This document shows positions 38,854-50,202 of a stretch of 64,000 bases of DNA, piece after piece; the first letter of the stretch is position 1; the number at the start of each line of letters is the position of its first letter. This stretch comes from Liquorilactobacillus aquaticus DSM 21051 (GTDB lineage Bacteria; Bacillota; Bacilli; Lactobacillales; Lactobacillaceae), in the NCBI RefSeq assembly GCF_001436755.1, contig NZ_AYZD01000018.1, positions 62,001-126,000 of the forward strand, given 5' to 3'. The notes under the pieces were generated by a model. The model searched no databases and was not told where the DNA came from. It saw only the letters and a list, made by a program, of their open reading frames with translations. The position numbers and the translations under genes were made by a program.

Positions 38854-38882
38854 ATTATAGCAATAATTATCACCTATTGCAA
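38854..38882 (-). promoter_or_regulatory. Promoter of the cggR-gap-pgk-tpi-eno operon
   Basis: TTGCAA (38882-38877), 17-nt spacer, perfect TATAAT (38859-38854). About 130 nt of leader precede cggR. Confidence 0.8.
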
Positions 38883-39044
38883 GCGGTGAACACAAAACTA
38901 AAAAGTATTCAAAATCCGTACTCAAGCATTAAAATTTTTTTCAGAATTTACAATTTGCGAATAATCTATTATATTTTTAATTTTTTCCTTTATAATAGCG
39001 AACAATAATCTTCTTTCTCAGCTTTAACCACTTTGCTTAAAAAA
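38883..39044. other. rpoN-cggR spacer
   Basis: 162 nt after rpoN; AT-rich, no clear terminator or gene seen. Confidence 0.4.
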
Positions 39045-40388
39045 TTATTTTTTGCTTTTCTCATCAAATCTTTTGCGTTTACTTGAAGAAGGAATACCTA
39101 TTGAATCACGATATTTTGCTATCGTTCTGCGTGAAATCTCAATTCCATTTTGACTAAGCTGCTTTTCAATCTTGCTATCCGATAATGGCTTTACTTTATC
39201 TTCCGCATCAATCAGTGCTTTTATCTGAGATTGAACCGCATCCGCTGTTAATTCCTCATCTTCTCTGTTACTATTGACTGTTTTCGTAAAGAAATGTCGC
39301 AATTCAAAAACACCAAAATCACATTTTAAATATTTACCATTGACCGCACGACTCACAGTTGACTCGTGCAAGTGTAATTCATGCGCAATTTCCCGCAAAA
39401 GTAAGGGACTAAGAGGATGATCCCCTTTGAGAAAGAAGTTAGCTTGATGGTTAATGATAGCTTGCCCAACACGTTCGATAGTAGATCCTCGTCTTTCAAG
39501 ATTTTGTGCAATATTAAGATAATCTGCTTTCTTTTCTCGTAAATAATCTTTAACATCCTTATCTGGCAGCTGTGAAAACTCTGCAAAATAGTCTTGTTTA
39601 AAAACAACTAGCGGTTTGCTTTGCTTTGTAATTTTCAGTTCGACCTTCTGCTGATTTTTATCAACTTTGACTAAAAGATCAGGATACACATATCCAATAT
39701 CATCTTGACCAAAAGCTGCTCCCGGAGCGGGTGACAACGTCCGCACATAATCAAAAACTTTCTGAATCTCTTCTAATGAAATAGCAAATCTGCGTGCTAT
39801 CTCTGTCCATTTACGATCGGCAAGCTGAAGAAAAGCTTCATCAACGATTTCATATGCAAATTTAGGAACATTATCACTATTTTCAATCTGCAGTAAAAGG
39901 CATTCCTGCAGATTTCTTGCTCCAATACCCGGTGGATCCAAGCGCTGCAACAACGTCAGTGCATCTAGTAACGTTGTTTCATCAACCTTGGTTTTTTTTA
40001 GGATCTCCGCAAAATCAACGCTCAAATAACCATTGGTATCCAGATGATCTATCAAAAAGACCACCCAACCCCTAAGAACTGATTTTCTCATTGTCAAATG
40101 AACTTGTGATAAAAGATAATCATACAGCGACTGCTGCTTATGCTCCGCCGTTTGTGAGATCCAGTCACCCTTGTCCTCGATGCTATTAGTCGTATTGATT
40201 AATTTTCCTGCATAGTTCATGCGATCGCTGATTTTTATAAATGGGTTATCTAACTGTTTTTGAGATAAGAAAACATGCAAATCTTCAATGCTATATCTCA
40301 AGATTTGAATAGATTGCTGCATTTGCTGTGTCATTGCGAGTTTTTGGACTTGTTTTTGTTCTTGGCCATATGTTTGTTCAAGAGGCAT
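39045..40388 (-). CDS. rpoN: RNA polymerase sigma-54 factor RpoN
   Basis: Alternative sigma factor that needs an enhancer-binding ATPase. The 447 residues have the glutamine-rich region I (QKLAMTQQMQQSIQILRYS), core-binding domain, a helix-turn-helix (LHLHESTVSRAVNGKYL) and the RpoN box ISRRTIAKYRDSIGIPSS. In lactobacilli it usually drives mannose-type PTS genes via LevR/ManR. No such activator and no convincing -24/-12 site occurs in this window. ATG follows AGGTGA. Confidence 0.95.
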   Translation of the reverse strand: MPLEQTYGQEQKQVQKLAMTQQMQQSIQILRYSIEDLHVFLSQKQLDNPFIKISDRMNYAGKLINTTNSIEDKGDWISQTAEHKQQSLYDYLLSQVHLTMRKSVLRGWVVFLIDHLDTNGYLSVDFAEILKKTKVDETTLLDALTLLQRLDPPGIGARNLQECLLLQIENSDNVPKFAYEIVDEAFLQLADRKWTEIARRFAISLEEIQKVFDYVRTLSPAPGAAFGQDDIGYVYPDLLVKVDKNQQKVELKITKQSKPLVVFKQDYFAEFSQLPDKDVKDYLREKKADYLNIAQNLERRGSTIERVGQAIINHQANFFLKGDHPLSPLLLREIAHELHLHESTVSRAVNGKYLKCDFGVFELRHFFTKTVNSNREDEELTADAVQSQIKALIDAEDKVKPLSDSKIEKQLSQNGIEISRRTIAKYRDSIGIPSSSKRKRFDEKSKK

Positions 40389-40454
40389 TTTTATTTCACC
40401 TGACTTTTTTTACTTGTCAATTATATATATTTCCGTTAAAATAGGAAGAGTGTT

Positions 40455-40526
40455 GCGCCGCTAGTGTAATGGATCGCACACAAGATTCCGGTTCTTGTAA
40501 TGTGGGTTCGACTCCCACGTGGCGCA
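40455..40526 (+). tRNA. tRNA-Arg (anticodon CCG)
   Basis: 72 nt folding as a tRNA: acceptor GCGCCGC/GTGGCGC (one G-U), anticodon stem CAAGA/TCTTG with loop TTCCGGT (anticodon CCG, reading CGG), T arm GTGGGTTCGACTCCCAC. CCA is not encoded. Followed by a terminator. Confidence 0.95.
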
Positions 40527-40563
40527 TATAGATAGTTTAACATCTGAGTTTGTTCATCTTAGA

Positions 40564-40598
40564 AGTTGGGTCAGAAATAACTCTGACTCAGCTTTTTT
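40564..40598 (+). terminator. Terminator after tRNA-Arg
   Basis: 12-bp stem AGTTGGGTCAGA/TCTGACTCAGCT with a T6 tail on the plus strand. Confidence 0.85.
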
Positions 40599-40757
40599 CA
40601 TATTATGTCTACTTTTGCAGTGTTTCCACTATATACGCTTCCCTATAAATAAGCATTGTAATGTAATTCACAAATTCCAATATGTATTTTAACATTAAAG
40701 TACCTAGTTAGTCGAAAGTAACGTTACTCAAATAAGGCTAAAATTTGTTGCTCTTTA

Positions 40758-40787
40758 TTTGACCTTTTTTGACCAATAGTTTAAACT
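40758..40787 (+). promoter_or_regulatory. clpP promoter with CtsR operator
   Basis: TTTGACC-TTT-TTTGACC (40758-40774) is the complement of the CtsR heptad repeat GGTCAAANANGGTCAAA. The first TTGACC (40759-40764) also serves as -35, with TAAACT (40782-40787) after 17 nt. Heat-stress derepression by CtsR is therefore expected. Confidence 0.85.
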
Positions 40788-40848
40788 AGCAACATAGACC
40801 TATGAATGCTAAAATTAGTGACGTTAAAATAGTTAGGAGGTACTACAG

Positions 40849-41442
40849 ATGAATTTAGTTCCTACAGTTATTGAACAATCATCCAGAGGCGAGCGTGCCT
40901 ATGATATCTACTCACGACTTCTAAAAGATCGTATCATCATGCTTTCAGGTGAGGTTAATGATGACATGGCTAATGCCATCATTGCACAACTGCTTTTCTT
41001 AGATGCACAAGACTCTGAAAAAGATATTTATATTTATATCAATTCTCCCGGCGGAAGTGTGACTGCTGGGTTAGCCATTTATGACACAATGAACTTTGTT
41101 ACTGCTGATGTTCAAACAATCGTAATGGGAATGGCTGCCTCAATGGCCAGCGTCTTGGCGACTGCTGGTACAAAGGGCAAACGTTTTGCATTGCCTAACT
41201 CTGAAGTCATGATCCATCAACCTCTTGGTGGAGCTCAAGGACAAGCAACAGAGATTGGAATTGCTGCTCAACATATTCTTAAAACACGTAAATTGATTAA
41301 TAAGATTTTGGCTGATGGTTCTGGTCAAGACATTGAAGTTATTAATCGTGATACCGAACGTGATAATTTCATGTCAGCGCAAGAGGCGGTTGATTACGGC
41401 TTGATTGACGGAATTATGAAAAACAAGAAAAAAATTAAATAA
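40849..41442 (+). CDS. clpP: ATP-dependent Clp protease proteolytic subunit ClpP
   Basis: Serine protease barrel that works with ClpX, ClpC or ClpE. The 197 residues carry the catalytic serine in [11 protein letters not shown], histidine in VMIHQPLGG and a C-terminal aspartate in [17 protein letters not shown] follows AGGAGG. Adaptors for ClpC (MecA) and ClpXP (SpxH) are encoded in the same window. Control by a CtsR-type site. Confidence 0.98.
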   Translation: MNLVPTVIEQSSRGERAYDIYSRLLKDRIIMLSGEVNDDMANAIIAQLLFLDAQDSEKDIYIYINSPGGSVTAGLAIYDTMNFVTADVQTIVMGMAASMASVLATAGTKGKRFALPNSEVMIHQPLGGAQGQATEIGIAAQHILKTRKLINKILADGSGQDIEVINRDTERDNFMSAQEAVDYGLIDGIMKNKKKIK

Positions 41443-41452
41443 TTATATGTGT

Positions 41453-41487
41453 AAAAAAATGATGCCATTCAGGGCATCATTTTTTTG
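41453..41487. terminator. clpP terminator
   Basis: Perfect 14-bp stem AAAAAAATGATGCC with its complement, 7-T tail; bidirectional, so it may also serve whiA. Confidence 0.92.
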
Positions 41488-41627
41488 TGCATATACATAT
41501 TAGAAAATAAAAAACGAAATTTTGAATTAATCACAACCAAATCATCCCTCAGGTACATCGGTGAACTAGACAAAAATGATAAAAACATCGCTTTAATCCT
41601 TAAACGGTACCTTTAAGACGAGTCATA

Positions 41628-42566
41628 TTAAATTCCTACACCGCTACGTATTTTCTGTGCAAGTTCATTTATTTTACGCAACCTGTGATTTATCCCTGAT
41701 TTAGAGATTGGACCACCTGAAACTATTTCCCCAAGTTCCTTTAGACTAACTTCTGGATTTAAAACACGTGCATGCGCTACGCTCTGTAACTTAGGAGGTA
41801 GCTTATTTATACCGACTGTTTCTTCAATATACTGAATGCTTTCAATCTGTTTCTTAGCTGCATCAGCAATCTTATTCATATTAGCATTCTCACAGTTAAC
41901 AATCCTGTTGACTGAGTTTCGCATATCGCGAATAATCCGTATATCTTCAAATTTCAACATTGCATTTGTTGCACCAATTAACGATAAAAAGTCGGCTATT
42001 TTCTCTGCTTCTTTTAGGTAAGTTATATAGCCGCTTCTTCTTTCAGTTTTGCGTGCATTTAAATGATAGCGATTAATCAATCGACAAATAACATCATTTT
42101 GTTCCTCATATAGGGAATAAATTTCAAGATGATAACGACTCTTCTCAGGATTGTTGACAGATCCTGTTGCTAAAAAAGCTCCTCGCAGATATGATCTCAC
42201 TTTTGAATCATCATCTAAAAAATGTAGGGGGATACTATTTTTTATCTGCAAACCATCGAGAATATCCAGATCATTCAACACCATTTCACTGCCCTTTTTT
42301 AATCTTACAATATAAAGGTTGTTCTTTTTTAGTTTCATCTTGCGACGAACCAGCAGTTCGCTTTCAACTTCATAAAATTTCTTCAAAAGCGTATAAATTC
42401 TTCTGGCAATAGCGGGGTTTTCGGTTTGAATGTTTAAAATAAAATGGTGTTGTGCAATACTTAGTGACCCATTCATGCGAATAAGAGCCATTAATTCCGC
42501 TTTGGCATTTGCAAAATGAACATCAAGTGTTGTTAATTCTTTCTTTACTTCGCTTGCATAGGACAC
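41628..42566 (-). CDS. whiA: DNA-binding protein WhiA
   Basis: WhiA proteins combine a LAGLIDADG-like N-domain with a C-terminal helix-turn-helix; in Bacillus they influence division and chromosome segregation. The 312 residues show [28 protein letters not shown] and the C-terminal [27 protein letters not shown] choose GTG 42566, which gives the conserved start [14 protein letters not shown] 42572 abuts the GGAGGGG ribosome site. Part of rapZ-yvcK-whiA. Confidence 0.95.
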   Translation of the reverse strand: MSYASEVKKELTTLDVHFANAKAELMALIRMNGSLSIAQHHFILNIQTENPAIARRIYTLLKKFYEVESELLVRRKMKLKKNNLYIVRLKKGSEMVLNDLDILDGLQIKNSIPLHFLDDDSKVRSYLRGAFLATGSVNNPEKSRYHLEIYSLYEEQNDVICRLINRYHLNARKTERRSGYITYLKEAEKIADFLSLIGATNAMLKFEDIRIIRDMRNSVNRIVNCENANMNKIADAAKKQIESIQYIEETVGINKLPPKLQSVAHARVLNPEVSLKELGEIVSGGPISKSGINHRLRKINELAQKIRSGVGI

Positions 42567-42583
42567 TGACACCCCTCCTCTAC

Positions 42584-43612
42584 TTAGTTAAATTCATTAT
42601 CTATCCATGACAAAGGACGGCTTGTCAGCCGCATCAGTTCGTCGACTACTTGGTTTCCGTTGTGAAATACTCCGCGGTTCCGCAACTCAAGAAAGTTATC
42701 TGAAATCACTCGACACCCCTCTTGACGCAGCCCATTAAAATCATGTTTAACTTGATAGAGATACTCTCCGTATTTCTGATGATCCATGTAGTTATCTGGA
42801 ACAGGTTGCGTATTCACTAAAACAGTATCAATAATCTTTTGACCAAGATGATTATTGAGAACACGCACATGATCAGCATCAGAAAAATGTTCGGTCTCGC
42901 CTTTTTGTGTCATAATATTACAAATATAAATAACTTCAGCCTCAGTTTTACAGACAGCTTTACCAACATTCGAAATCATCAGATTTGGTAAAATGCTTGT
43001 AAAAAGGCTTCCTGGGCCTAGCACGATCTGATCCGCCTGCATAATAGCATCCACAACCTCTTTGACAGCATGCGGTTTCTTTTCTCCATCAACGCTGGTT
43101 ACCCAAACACGTTTGATTGTCTTATCAGCAGCAGAAATTTCAGATTCACCAGCCAGTAAAGTCCCATCCGTAAACTCAGCATTTAAGATAAGCGGATCAT
43201 TTGCGGCAGGGTAAACGTGACCATCGATCTTCATTAGTTGAGAAAGTTCCTGAACAGCATTAAAAATACCATCACCATTCATTTCTGACAATGCAGCAAT
43301 TATCAAATTACCAATTGCATGTCCTGAAAAAAACTGGTCACTAGATTTAAATCGATACTGAAAAATGTTTTTATAAATTTCTGGTGTATTGGACAACGCC
43401 ACCAAGACATTGCGAATATCTCCTGGCGGAACAACATTAATATAGTCGCGGATAACACCGGAAGACCCGCCGTCGTCTGCAACTGTGACAATCGCTGTTA
43501 TATCTGCATTTTTTTTACGCAAAGCCCGCAGTATGACAGGCAGTCCTGTCCCGCCGCCAATAACGACTATATGGGGCCTTTGCCTTCGATTATTCGTTAT
43601 GTTATTCATCAT
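42584..43612 (-). CDS. yvcK: YvcK-type gluconeogenesis factor
   Basis: CofD-like protein needed in Bacillus for growth on gluconeogenic carbon and for cell-shape control; binds UDP-sugars. The 342 residues contain [19 protein letters not shown] at the N-terminus, then [15 protein letters not shown] and [16 protein letters not shown] 43612 overlaps the rapZ stop (ATGA), and whiA follows after 17 nt; all three genes should be cotranscribed. Confidence 0.94.
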   Translation of the reverse strand: MMNNITNNRRQRPHIVVIGGGTGLPVILRALRKKNADITAIVTVADDGGSSGVIRDYINVVPPGDIRNVLVALSNTPEIYKNIFQYRFKSSDQFFSGHAIGNLIIAALSEMNGDGIFNAVQELSQLMKIDGHVYPAANDPLILNAEFTDGTLLAGESEISAADKTIKRVWVTSVDGEKKPHAVKEVVDAIMQADQIVLGPGSLFTSILPNLMISNVGKAVCKTEAEVIYICNIMTQKGETEHFSDADHVRVLNNHLGQKIIDTVLVNTQPVPDNYMDHQKYGEYLYQVKHDFNGLRQEGCRVISDNFLELRNRGVFHNGNQVVDELMRLTSRPLSWIDNEFN

Positions 43613-44493
43613 GATCGATTGATAGACTCCTTTCGCCGCTTGATATCCCGATGAGAAATTCTCACTGGGTAAATTGATGCCAAACTGTCACCTATTCTTT
43701 TAGCCAGTGCTACGGATCGATGCTGTCCCCCTGTACATCCAATCGCAATCGTGACACTCGACTTGCCTTCTTCTTTATACCCAGGAATCACATTGTTTAA
43801 AAGTGCGATAAATTGCTGATAAAAAGACTCTGTTTTGGCAGACTTCATTACGTAGTCATATACAGGTTTATCTAGTCCTGTTTCCTGCTTCAATTCTGGA
43901 ATATAATATGGGTTCGGTAGAAATCTGACATCCATTACGATATCTGCATCAATTGGTAAACCATATTTAAAACCAAAGGACAAAACTTCAACATGAAAAG
44001 CTGTTGACTCGCTAGTTTCAAAGTTATGAAAAATCTCTTCTCGAAGCTGTCTTGGAGTTAATTTGCTTGTATCTACCACTAACTGTGCTTTAGCACGTAT
44101 ATCAGACAACAAATCACGTTCCAATTTAATTCCATCCATCAGCCGTCCTTCCATCGCTAAAGGATGAGAACGCCTTGTCTCCTTGTACCTGGCAACTAGT
44201 TCACCGTCAGAAGCATCAAGAAATAGGATCTTCGTGTCAATGAAATTATCACTGCCGAGATTATTTAACAATTCAATGATTTCATCGTAGAAAGCGCGGG
44301 AACGTAAATCAATTACCAATGCTACTTTATTAACCTTTCCAGATTCACGGACTAATTCCCAAAATTTTGGCAACAGAGTAGGTGGCATATTATCAATACA
44401 AAAATAACCTAAGTCCTCAAAACTTTGGACTGCCACAGTCTTACCGGCACCACTCATACCGGTAATAACGACCAATTTTAATGGTTCTTTCAT
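43609..44493 (-). CDS. rapZ: RNase adaptor/nucleotide-binding protein RapZ (YvcJ)
   Basis: P-loop protein; in Bacillus YvcJ hydrolyses nucleotides and affects competence. The 294 residues start with [27 protein letters not shown] (Walker A at about 14-21), and have [20 protein letters not shown] and the C-terminal [17 protein letters not shown] follows GGAGGAA. First gene of rapZ-yvcK-whiA. Confidence 0.94.
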   Translation of the reverse strand: MKEPLKLVVITGMSGAGKTVAVQSFEDLGYFCIDNMPPTLLPKFWELVRESGKVNKVALVIDLRSRAFYDEIIELLNNLGSDNFIDTKILFLDASDGELVARYKETRRSHPLAMEGRLMDGIKLERDLLSDIRAKAQLVVDTSKLTPRQLREEIFHNFETSESTAFHVEVLSFGFKYGLPIDADIVMDVRFLPNPYYIPELKQETGLDKPVYDYVMKSAKTESFYQQFIALLNNVIPGYKEEGKSSVTIAIGCTGGQHRSVALAKRIGDSLASIYPVRISHRDIKRRKESINRS

Positions 44494-44570
44494 TACAATT
44501 CCTCCAATTTATACCTTCTGAACATTATAACATACCGGGTGTTTCGAAATAGTTTTATCGTAAAATTTTT

Positions 44571-44628
44571 TGCAAAACAAAAACCAAAGCAAAATAGACC
44601 TGGACTCTGCTTTGGCTTTTGTTTTGCA
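44571..44628. terminator. luxS terminator
   Basis: 21-nt arms with one mismatch (TGCAAAACAAAAACCAAAGCA at 44571-44591; partner 44608-44628) between luxS and rapZ. The minus-strand transcript ends T-rich. Confidence 0.82.
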
Positions 44629-44664
44629 GAATGATTAAAATATCATCAATAACAAAAACTACGG

Positions 44665-45138
44665 TTATTCAACTATCTTACGAACAAATGGATCTGAAGA
44701 GATACCTTCATTCAAAATCTTGTGACACCATTCTTTAGCTGAAAAAAGAGAATGATCACGATAATTGCCACAACTTTTAATATCAGTTCCTTGAACATCA
44801 TCCCAAGTTGAATTCTCGATATCTTGCAATGCACCCTTCAAAGCTTTAGCAACTTCAACGATGTCATGTTCGCCCCATGTAATCAAATGAAATCCTGTCC
44901 GACAACCGAAAGGAGAACAATCAATTACACCATCCAAACGATCTCGCAGGTAACCAGCAAGCATGTGTTCAATTGTATGCAGCCCTGCAGTCGGAATTGC
45001 ATTCTCGTTTGGCTGTACCAATCGCAAATCATAATTAGAGATCTTATCGCCTTTACGCCCTTCTTCTACCGTGATAAGGCGAACATACGGAGCTTTGACT
45101 GCCGTATGATCCAATGTAAAACTTTCAACTTTTGCCAT
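44665..45138 (-). CDS. luxS: S-ribosylhomocysteine lyase LuxS
   Basis: Cleaves S-ribosylhomocysteine to homocysteine and DPD, the autoinducer-2 precursor. The 157 residues keep the metal site HTIEHMLAG (HxxEH), the catalytic-region [11 protein letters not shown] and the third ligand cysteine in [15 protein letters not shown] follows TGGAGTGG. The nucleosidase Pfs is not nearby. It sits between uvrA and rapZ as a separate unit. Confidence 0.97.
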   Translation of the reverse strand: MAKVESFTLDHTAVKAPYVRLITVEEGRKGDKISNYDLRLVQPNENAIPTAGLHTIEHMLAGYLRDRLDGVIDCSPFGCRTGFHLITWGEHDIVEVAKALKGALQDIENSTWDDVQGTDIKSCGNYRDHSLFSAKEWCHKILNEGISSDPFVRKIVE

Positions 45139-45198
45139 TCACTATCCACTCCAATCTATATCATTACTCTAAGCACTTTGAAACAAAAAAGCAAGTCC

Positions 45199-48042
45199 TC
45201 AACGATGTGCTCGTTCACGATCCCGCACTAGTTCAGCATGTAAATATTTGCCAGTGTAACTCGCTGCAACATTTTCAACCTCTTCTGGTTTTCCAACAGC
45301 AACAACAGTTCCACCGCCGTCTCCACCTTCAGGTCCAAGATCTATCAAATGATCTGCAGTTTTTATAACATCCAAATTATGTTCAATTACCAGAACTGTA
45401 TTTCCCTTATCAACAAGCCTTTGCAGAACATTTAATAAATTCTTGATATCATCAGTATGCAAGCCGGTAGTCGGTTCATCCAAGATGTAAAATGTTTTTC
45501 CATTAGATTTACGATGCAGCTCAGATGCTAATTTCATTCGCTGTGCTTCACCCCCAGACAATGTTGTTGCTGGTTGTCCTAATTTCACATATCCAAGCCC
45601 TACATCAACAATTGTTTGCAGTTTGCGTCTAATTTTGGGGATAGCAGAGAAAAATTCTAAAGCCTCTGAAACAGTCATATCTAAAATTTGCGCAATGTTT
45701 TTATCTTTGTATTGAATCTCCAGAGTCTCAGAGTTATACCGCGCTCCATGACAAACTTCACACGGTACATACACATCCGGCAGAAAATTCATTTCAATTT
45801 TTATTATCCCATCGCCTTTACATGCCTCACAACGCCCACCTTTAACATTAAAGCTAAACCGGCCTTTTCCATAACCACGCATTTTTGCAGCATTAGTTTG
45901 CGCAAATAGATCGCGCACATCATCAAATACACTTGTATAGGTGGCTGGATTACTTCGTGGTGTTCGCCCAATTGGACTCTGATCAATATCGATCACCTTT
46001 TCAAGGTTCTCAACACCCTCAATTCCTTCAAATTTTCCAGGTTTTTCCGAATTGCCATTCAATTTTTGCGCCAATGCTCGCTTCAAAATCATATTTACAA
46101 GTGTTGATTTCCCTGAACCAGAAACACCGGTCACTGCTATAAATTCACCTAAAGGGAAGTCAACATCAATTTTTTTTAGATTGTTTTCGGCTGCACTTTT
46201 AATACACAAATACTTTCCATTTCCAGGTCGCCGTTCTTCCGGTACAGCAATAAACTTCCGTCCTGATAAGTATTGCCCAGTAATAGATTTGCGCGAACGT
46301 GCTACCTGCTTGGGGGTCCCTGCTGCCATAACTTTTCCCCCATCGCTTCCAGCACCAGGACCAATATCTATTACATAATCTGCAGCACGCATCGTATCTT
46401 CATCATGCTCTACGACAATCAATGTGTTGCCTAAATCGCGCATTTTCTTAAGAGATGAGATCAAACGGTCATTATCTCTTTGATGTAGCCCGATTGAGGG
46501 TTCATCTAAGATATACAAAACCCCTGACAGATTAGAACCAATTTGTGTTGCTAAGCGGATTCGCTGCGCCTCACCTCCAGACAAAGTACGTGCGGAGCGG
46601 CTTAAAGTCAGATACTCCAAACCAACATTAATTAAAAAAGTCAATCGGTCTTTGATCTCCTTCAAAATTGGACGTGCAATTGCTGCGTCCTGTTCATTAA
46701 AAGTAATTTTTTCAAAAAAATGCAGTGCTTCTGCAATATTATCATCTGAAACTTCGCCAATATGTTTTTTATTAATCTTAACAGCCAATGCTTTTTGATT
46801 AAGGCGATAACCTTGGCAAGTTTGACATGTCAGACTCGTCATATATTTACGCATAACATCACGTGTAAAATCACTGTTTGTTTCATGATAACGCCGCTCG
46901 ATATTCGGAATGACACCTTCAAACGGCACATCGACGTCCCGAACGCCGCCAAAATCATTTTCATAGTGGAAATGAAAAGTCTTAGACTCAGCACCATATA
47001 AAATCGTCTTTCGTTCTGAAGAAGTTAGCTTTGAAAAGGGTGTGTCCATATCGATCCCAAAAGCTGCACACATCTGCTCAAGCAAGCTTGGATAATACTT
47101 AGAACTTATTGGATTCCACGGCTCGATTGCCCCCTCATTCAATGTCTTATGGAGATCAGGAACTACCAGATCTTTATCTACCTCCAGTTTTACGCCCAAA
47201 CCATCACAATCAGGACACGCTCCAAAAGGCGCATTAAAAGAAAATAAACGTGGTTCAAGTTCACCGATGGTAAATCCACAATAAGGGCATGCAAAGTTTT
47301 CTGAGAATTGCAATAGTTCTCCACCGATAATATCAACACTCGCATATCCTTCTGAAAGACGCAAAGCCGCTTCGAAAGAATCGAAAAGACGTGAGCGAAC
47401 TCCCCTTTTAACAACAATTCTATCAACTACAACCTCAATTGAATGTTTTTTATTCTTATCTAGCTCCAGTTTATCCTCAATATCATAAATTTGACCGTCC
47501 ACACGGACCCGAACAAAGCCTTCACGTTTTATCTTTTCAAAAATTTTTTTATGTTGCCCTTTTTTCTGGCGGATAATCGGTGACAAGATTTGAATTTTAG
47601 TTCTTTCTGGTAACTTTAAAGCTCGATCCACCATTTGTTCAGGAGATTGGCTGGTAATTTCATGCCCATCATTAGGACAGATCGGAGTCCCTACCCTAGC
47701 CCATAGTAAGCGAAGATAATCATTTATCTCAGTAACTGTTCCGACAGTCGACCGTGGGTTTTTGGAGGTCGTTTTCTGATCAATCGAAATTGCTGGCGAG
47801 AGACCATCAATTGAATCAACATCCGGTTTATCCATTTGTCCCAAGAATTGCCGCGCATATGCAGACAAACTTTCAACATATCTCCGCTGTCCTTCGGCAT
47901 ATAACGTATCAAAAGCTAAGGAACTCTTGCCAGAACCTGATAAACCTGTCATTACAACTAGCTTATTTTTAGGAATTGTAACATCAATATTTTTTAAATT
48001 ATGCGCGCGAGCGCCATGGATCACGATCTTATTTTGTACCAC
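45199..48042 (-). CDS. uvrA: Excinuclease ABC subunit A
   Basis: Damage-sensing ATPase of nucleotide-excision repair. The 947 residues hold two ABC ATPase halves: Walker [21 protein letters not shown]-type at about 31 and [16 protein letters not shown] at about 640, signatures [14 protein letters not shown] and [14 protein letters not shown], plus zinc fingers [14 protein letters not shown] and [15 protein letters not shown] start follows AAGGAAA. It lies 33 nt after uvrB, under the same LexA-like box. Confidence 0.97.
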   Translation of the reverse strand: MVQNKIVIHGARAHNLKNIDVTIPKNKLVVMTGLSGSGKSSLAFDTLYAEGQRRYVESLSAYARQFLGQMDKPDVDSIDGLSPAISIDQKTTSKNPRSTVGTVTEINDYLRLLWARVGTPICPNDGHEITSQSPEQMVDRALKLPERTKIQILSPIIRQKKGQHKKIFEKIKREGFVRVRVDGQIYDIEDKLELDKNKKHSIEVVVDRIVVKRGVRSRLFDSFEAALRLSEGYASVDIIGGELLQFSENFACPYCGFTIGELEPRLFSFNAPFGACPDCDGLGVKLEVDKDLVVPDLHKTLNEGAIEPWNPISSKYYPSLLEQMCAAFGIDMDTPFSKLTSSERKTILYGAESKTFHFHYENDFGGVRDVDVPFEGVIPNIERRYHETNSDFTRDVMRKYMTSLTCQTCQGYRLNQKALAVKINKKHIGEVSDDNIAEALHFFEKITFNEQDAAIARPILKEIKDRLTFLINVGLEYLTLSRSARTLSGGEAQRIRLATQIGSNLSGVLYILDEPSIGLHQRDNDRLISSLKKMRDLGNTLIVVEHDEDTMRAADYVIDIGPGAGSDGGKVMAAGTPKQVARSRKSITGQYLSGRKFIAVPEERRPGNGKYLCIKSAAENNLKKIDVDFPLGEFIAVTGVSGSGKSTLVNMILKRALAQKLNGNSEKPGKFEGIEGVENLEKVIDIDQSPIGRTPRSNPATYTSVFDDVRDLFAQTNAAKMRGYGKGRFSFNVKGGRCEACKGDGIIKIEMNFLPDVYVPCEVCHGARYNSETLEIQYKDKNIAQILDMTVSEALEFFSAIPKIRRKLQTIVDVGLGYVKLGQPATTLSGGEAQRMKLASELHRKSNGKTFYILDEPTTGLHTDDIKNLLNVLQRLVDKGNTVLVIEHNLDVIKTADHLIDLGPEGGDGGGTVVAVGKPEEVENVAASYTGKYLHAELVRDRERAHR

Positions 48043-48075
48043 TCTTCATTTCCTTCCTTCGTTGCAAGCTAAGCT

Positions 48076-50079
48076 CTATTCAATTTGCGCCTTCAGTTCC
48101 ATAATCGTATCACGCAATGTTGCAGCTTCTTCAAAATCAAGCTTTTTCGCCGCAGCTCTCATTTGATCTTCTAATCTGCCAATCATTTCTTTTTGGTCAT
48201 CGCGCTCCAAATCGTTAAATTCTAATTCTGTAAATGATTCTTTTTTTCTACCATTTTTAACAGGTTTGGTTATCGAAATTAAATCACGAACTTTTTTCTT
48301 GATAGTTTTTGGAACAATATGATGTTCTTTATTGTATCGTTCTTGAATACTACGACGACGTTTAGTTTCATCAATTGCAGCTTTCATTGAATCAGTAACC
48401 TTATCAGCATACATGATAACACGTCCATTCTCATTACGTGCAGCACGTCCAACTGTTTGGACAAGCGAACGCTCACTGCGTAAAAAGCCTTCCTTATCGG
48501 CATCAAGAATTGCAACTAATGATACCTCTGGCACATCGATTCCTTCTCGCAGCAGATTGATTCCTACGAGAACATCAAATTTTCCTAGACGCAAATCGCG
48601 CACGATTTTAGTTCTCTCCAATGTTTTGATATCTGAATGCAGATATTTAACCTTGATTCTCAGTTCTTTCAAATAATCAGTCAGATCTTCAGACATCTTT
48701 TTAGTAAGTGTTGTTATAAAAACACGTTCATTACGTTCAACACGTTTGTTAATTTCACCCACAAGATCATCCATTTGCCCCATAATCGGCCGAATTTCAA
48801 TTATAGGATCCAGCAAACCTGTTGGTCGAATAATTTGTTGAACGATCTCATCTGTTTGGGCTTGTTCATAAGGTCCTGGAGTCGCAGACATATAAACTAT
48901 TTGATTAATATGTTTTTCGAACTCACTTATTGTTAATGGCCTATTGTCGAGCGCACTTGGAAGGCGAAAACCATAATCAACCAACATCTGCTTACGTGCA
49001 CGATCACCATTATACATCCCGCGAACCTGAGGCATCGTCACATGTGATTCATCAACAACAATTAAAAAATCTTTAGGGAAAAAGTCCAGTAAAGTGTAGG
49101 GAGGCTCGCCTTCTTTTCTACCATCCATATGACGGGAATAATTTTCTATTCCCGAACAGTAACCCATCTCTCTCAACATTTCAATATCGTAAGTTGTACG
49201 CTGTTCCAAACGCTGCGCCTCTAAAAGTTTGTTTCTATCTTTAAATTTCCCCAGCTGCTGTTCCAATTCGGATTGAATCCCCGCAACTGCCTTGTCCATA
49301 ATATTATCATTAGTCATAAAATGTGTTGCTGGGAATATAGAAACATGACTGCGGTCGCCAATAATTTCCCCTGTCAATGAGTCAACTTCACGTATTCGAT
49401 CAATTTCATCACCAAAAAATTCGATGCGTAAAGCTCGCTCATCACGTGAAGCAGGAAAAATCTCAACTATGTCACCATGTACGCGAAAACGTCCACGCTG
49501 AAAATCAATATCATTGCGTTCAAATTGAATATCAACTAGCTGACGCAGTAGCGTATCTCGATCTAACACTTGTCCGACTCTTAGTGAGAGTGTGTGTTCT
49601 TTGTATTCATGAGGATCTCCTAATCCAAAGATTGATGAAACAGATGCGACAACAATTACATCATTTCTTTCCAGTAAAGAACTCGTCGCTGAGTGCCGTA
49701 ATTTATCTATCTCATCATTGATGCTTGAATCTTTCTCAATATAAGTATCGCTGGAAGGGACATACGCCTCAGGCTGATAATAGTCATAATAGCTGACAAA
49801 ATACTCAACTGCATTATTGGGAAAAAACTCTTTAAATTCCCCATATAGCTGCCCAGCCAGAGTTTTATTATGAGCTAAAACAAGCGTCGGCTTATTCGCA
49901 TTTTTTATCACATTTGAGATAGTGAATGTTTTTCCCGTCCCAGTTGCTCCTAGTAAAATCTGTTCCTTACGTCCGTTTTTCAAGCCCTCTGATAACTTTT
50001 TAATAGCCTGCGGCTGATCACCAGTTGGTTGATATGCTGAAACCAAATCAAAACGCCGATCTACTTGTCTCTCTATCAT
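48076..50079 (-). CDS. uvrB: Excinuclease ABC subunit B
   Basis: Helicase-like subunit that verifies damage and loads UvrC. The 667 residues have Walker [14 protein letters not shown], the beta-hairpin segment [20 protein letters not shown], helicase motifs VDESHVTM and QTVGRAARN, and the C-terminal UVR domain ([22 protein letters not shown]). ATG follows a GGGGG tract. Operon uvrB-uvrA, with a LexA-like site upstream. Confidence 0.97.
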   Translation of the reverse strand: MIERQVDRRFDLVSAYQPTGDQPQAIKKLSEGLKNGRKEQILLGATGTGKTFTISNVIKNANKPTLVLAHNKTLAGQLYGEFKEFFPNNAVEYFVSYYDYYQPEAYVPSSDTYIEKDSSINDEIDKLRHSATSSLLERNDVIVVASVSSIFGLGDPHEYKEHTLSLRVGQVLDRDTLLRQLVDIQFERNDIDFQRGRFRVHGDIVEIFPASRDERALRIEFFGDEIDRIREVDSLTGEIIGDRSHVSIFPATHFMTNDNIMDKAVAGIQSELEQQLGKFKDRNKLLEAQRLEQRTTYDIEMLREMGYCSGIENYSRHMDGRKEGEPPYTLLDFFPKDFLIVVDESHVTMPQVRGMYNGDRARKQMLVDYGFRLPSALDNRPLTISEFEKHINQIVYMSATPGPYEQAQTDEIVQQIIRPTGLLDPIIEIRPIMGQMDDLVGEINKRVERNERVFITTLTKKMSEDLTDYLKELRIKVKYLHSDIKTLERTKIVRDLRLGKFDVLVGINLLREGIDVPEVSLVAILDADKEGFLRSERSLVQTVGRAARNENGRVIMYADKVTDSMKAAIDETKRRRSIQERYNKEHHIVPKTIKKKVRDLISITKPVKNGRKKESFTELEFNDLERDDQKEMIGRLEDQMRAAAKKLDFEEAATLRDTIMELKAQIE

Positions 50080-50110
50080 ATTCTGGCCCCCGTGCTCTTT
50101 TTATAGTCAC

Positions 50111-50141
50111 AAAAAGACCACGACAATTGACTGCCACGGCC
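50111..50141 (-). terminator. pncB terminator
   Basis: Minus-strand hairpin GGCCGTGGCAG/TTGTCGTGGTC (11 pairs, several G-U) with a TCAA loop and T5 tail, 62 nt after the pncB stop. Confidence 0.65.
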
Positions 50142-50170
50142 TATTTACTCGCTCATTCATTTTAACACAG

Positions 50171-50184
50171 CGAACATACTTTCG
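50171..50184. promoter_or_regulatory. LexA/DinR-like SOS box upstream of uvrBA
   Basis: CGAACATACTTTCG fits the Gram-positive pattern CGAAC-N4-GTTCG with one mismatch (T for G in the right half). It lies about 90 bp before uvrB, immediately upstream of a minus-strand TAAAAT -10. Confidence 0.6.
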
Positions 50185-50202
50185 CACGTTTCGTGTACGC
50201 TG

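Larger units (their letters stand above)
40527..40848. other. Spacer between tRNA-Arg and clpP
   Basis: 322 nt containing the tRNA terminator (40564-40598), a short palindrome GTAACGTTAC (40718-40727) and the clpP control region (40758-40787). No gene seen. Confidence 0.6.
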
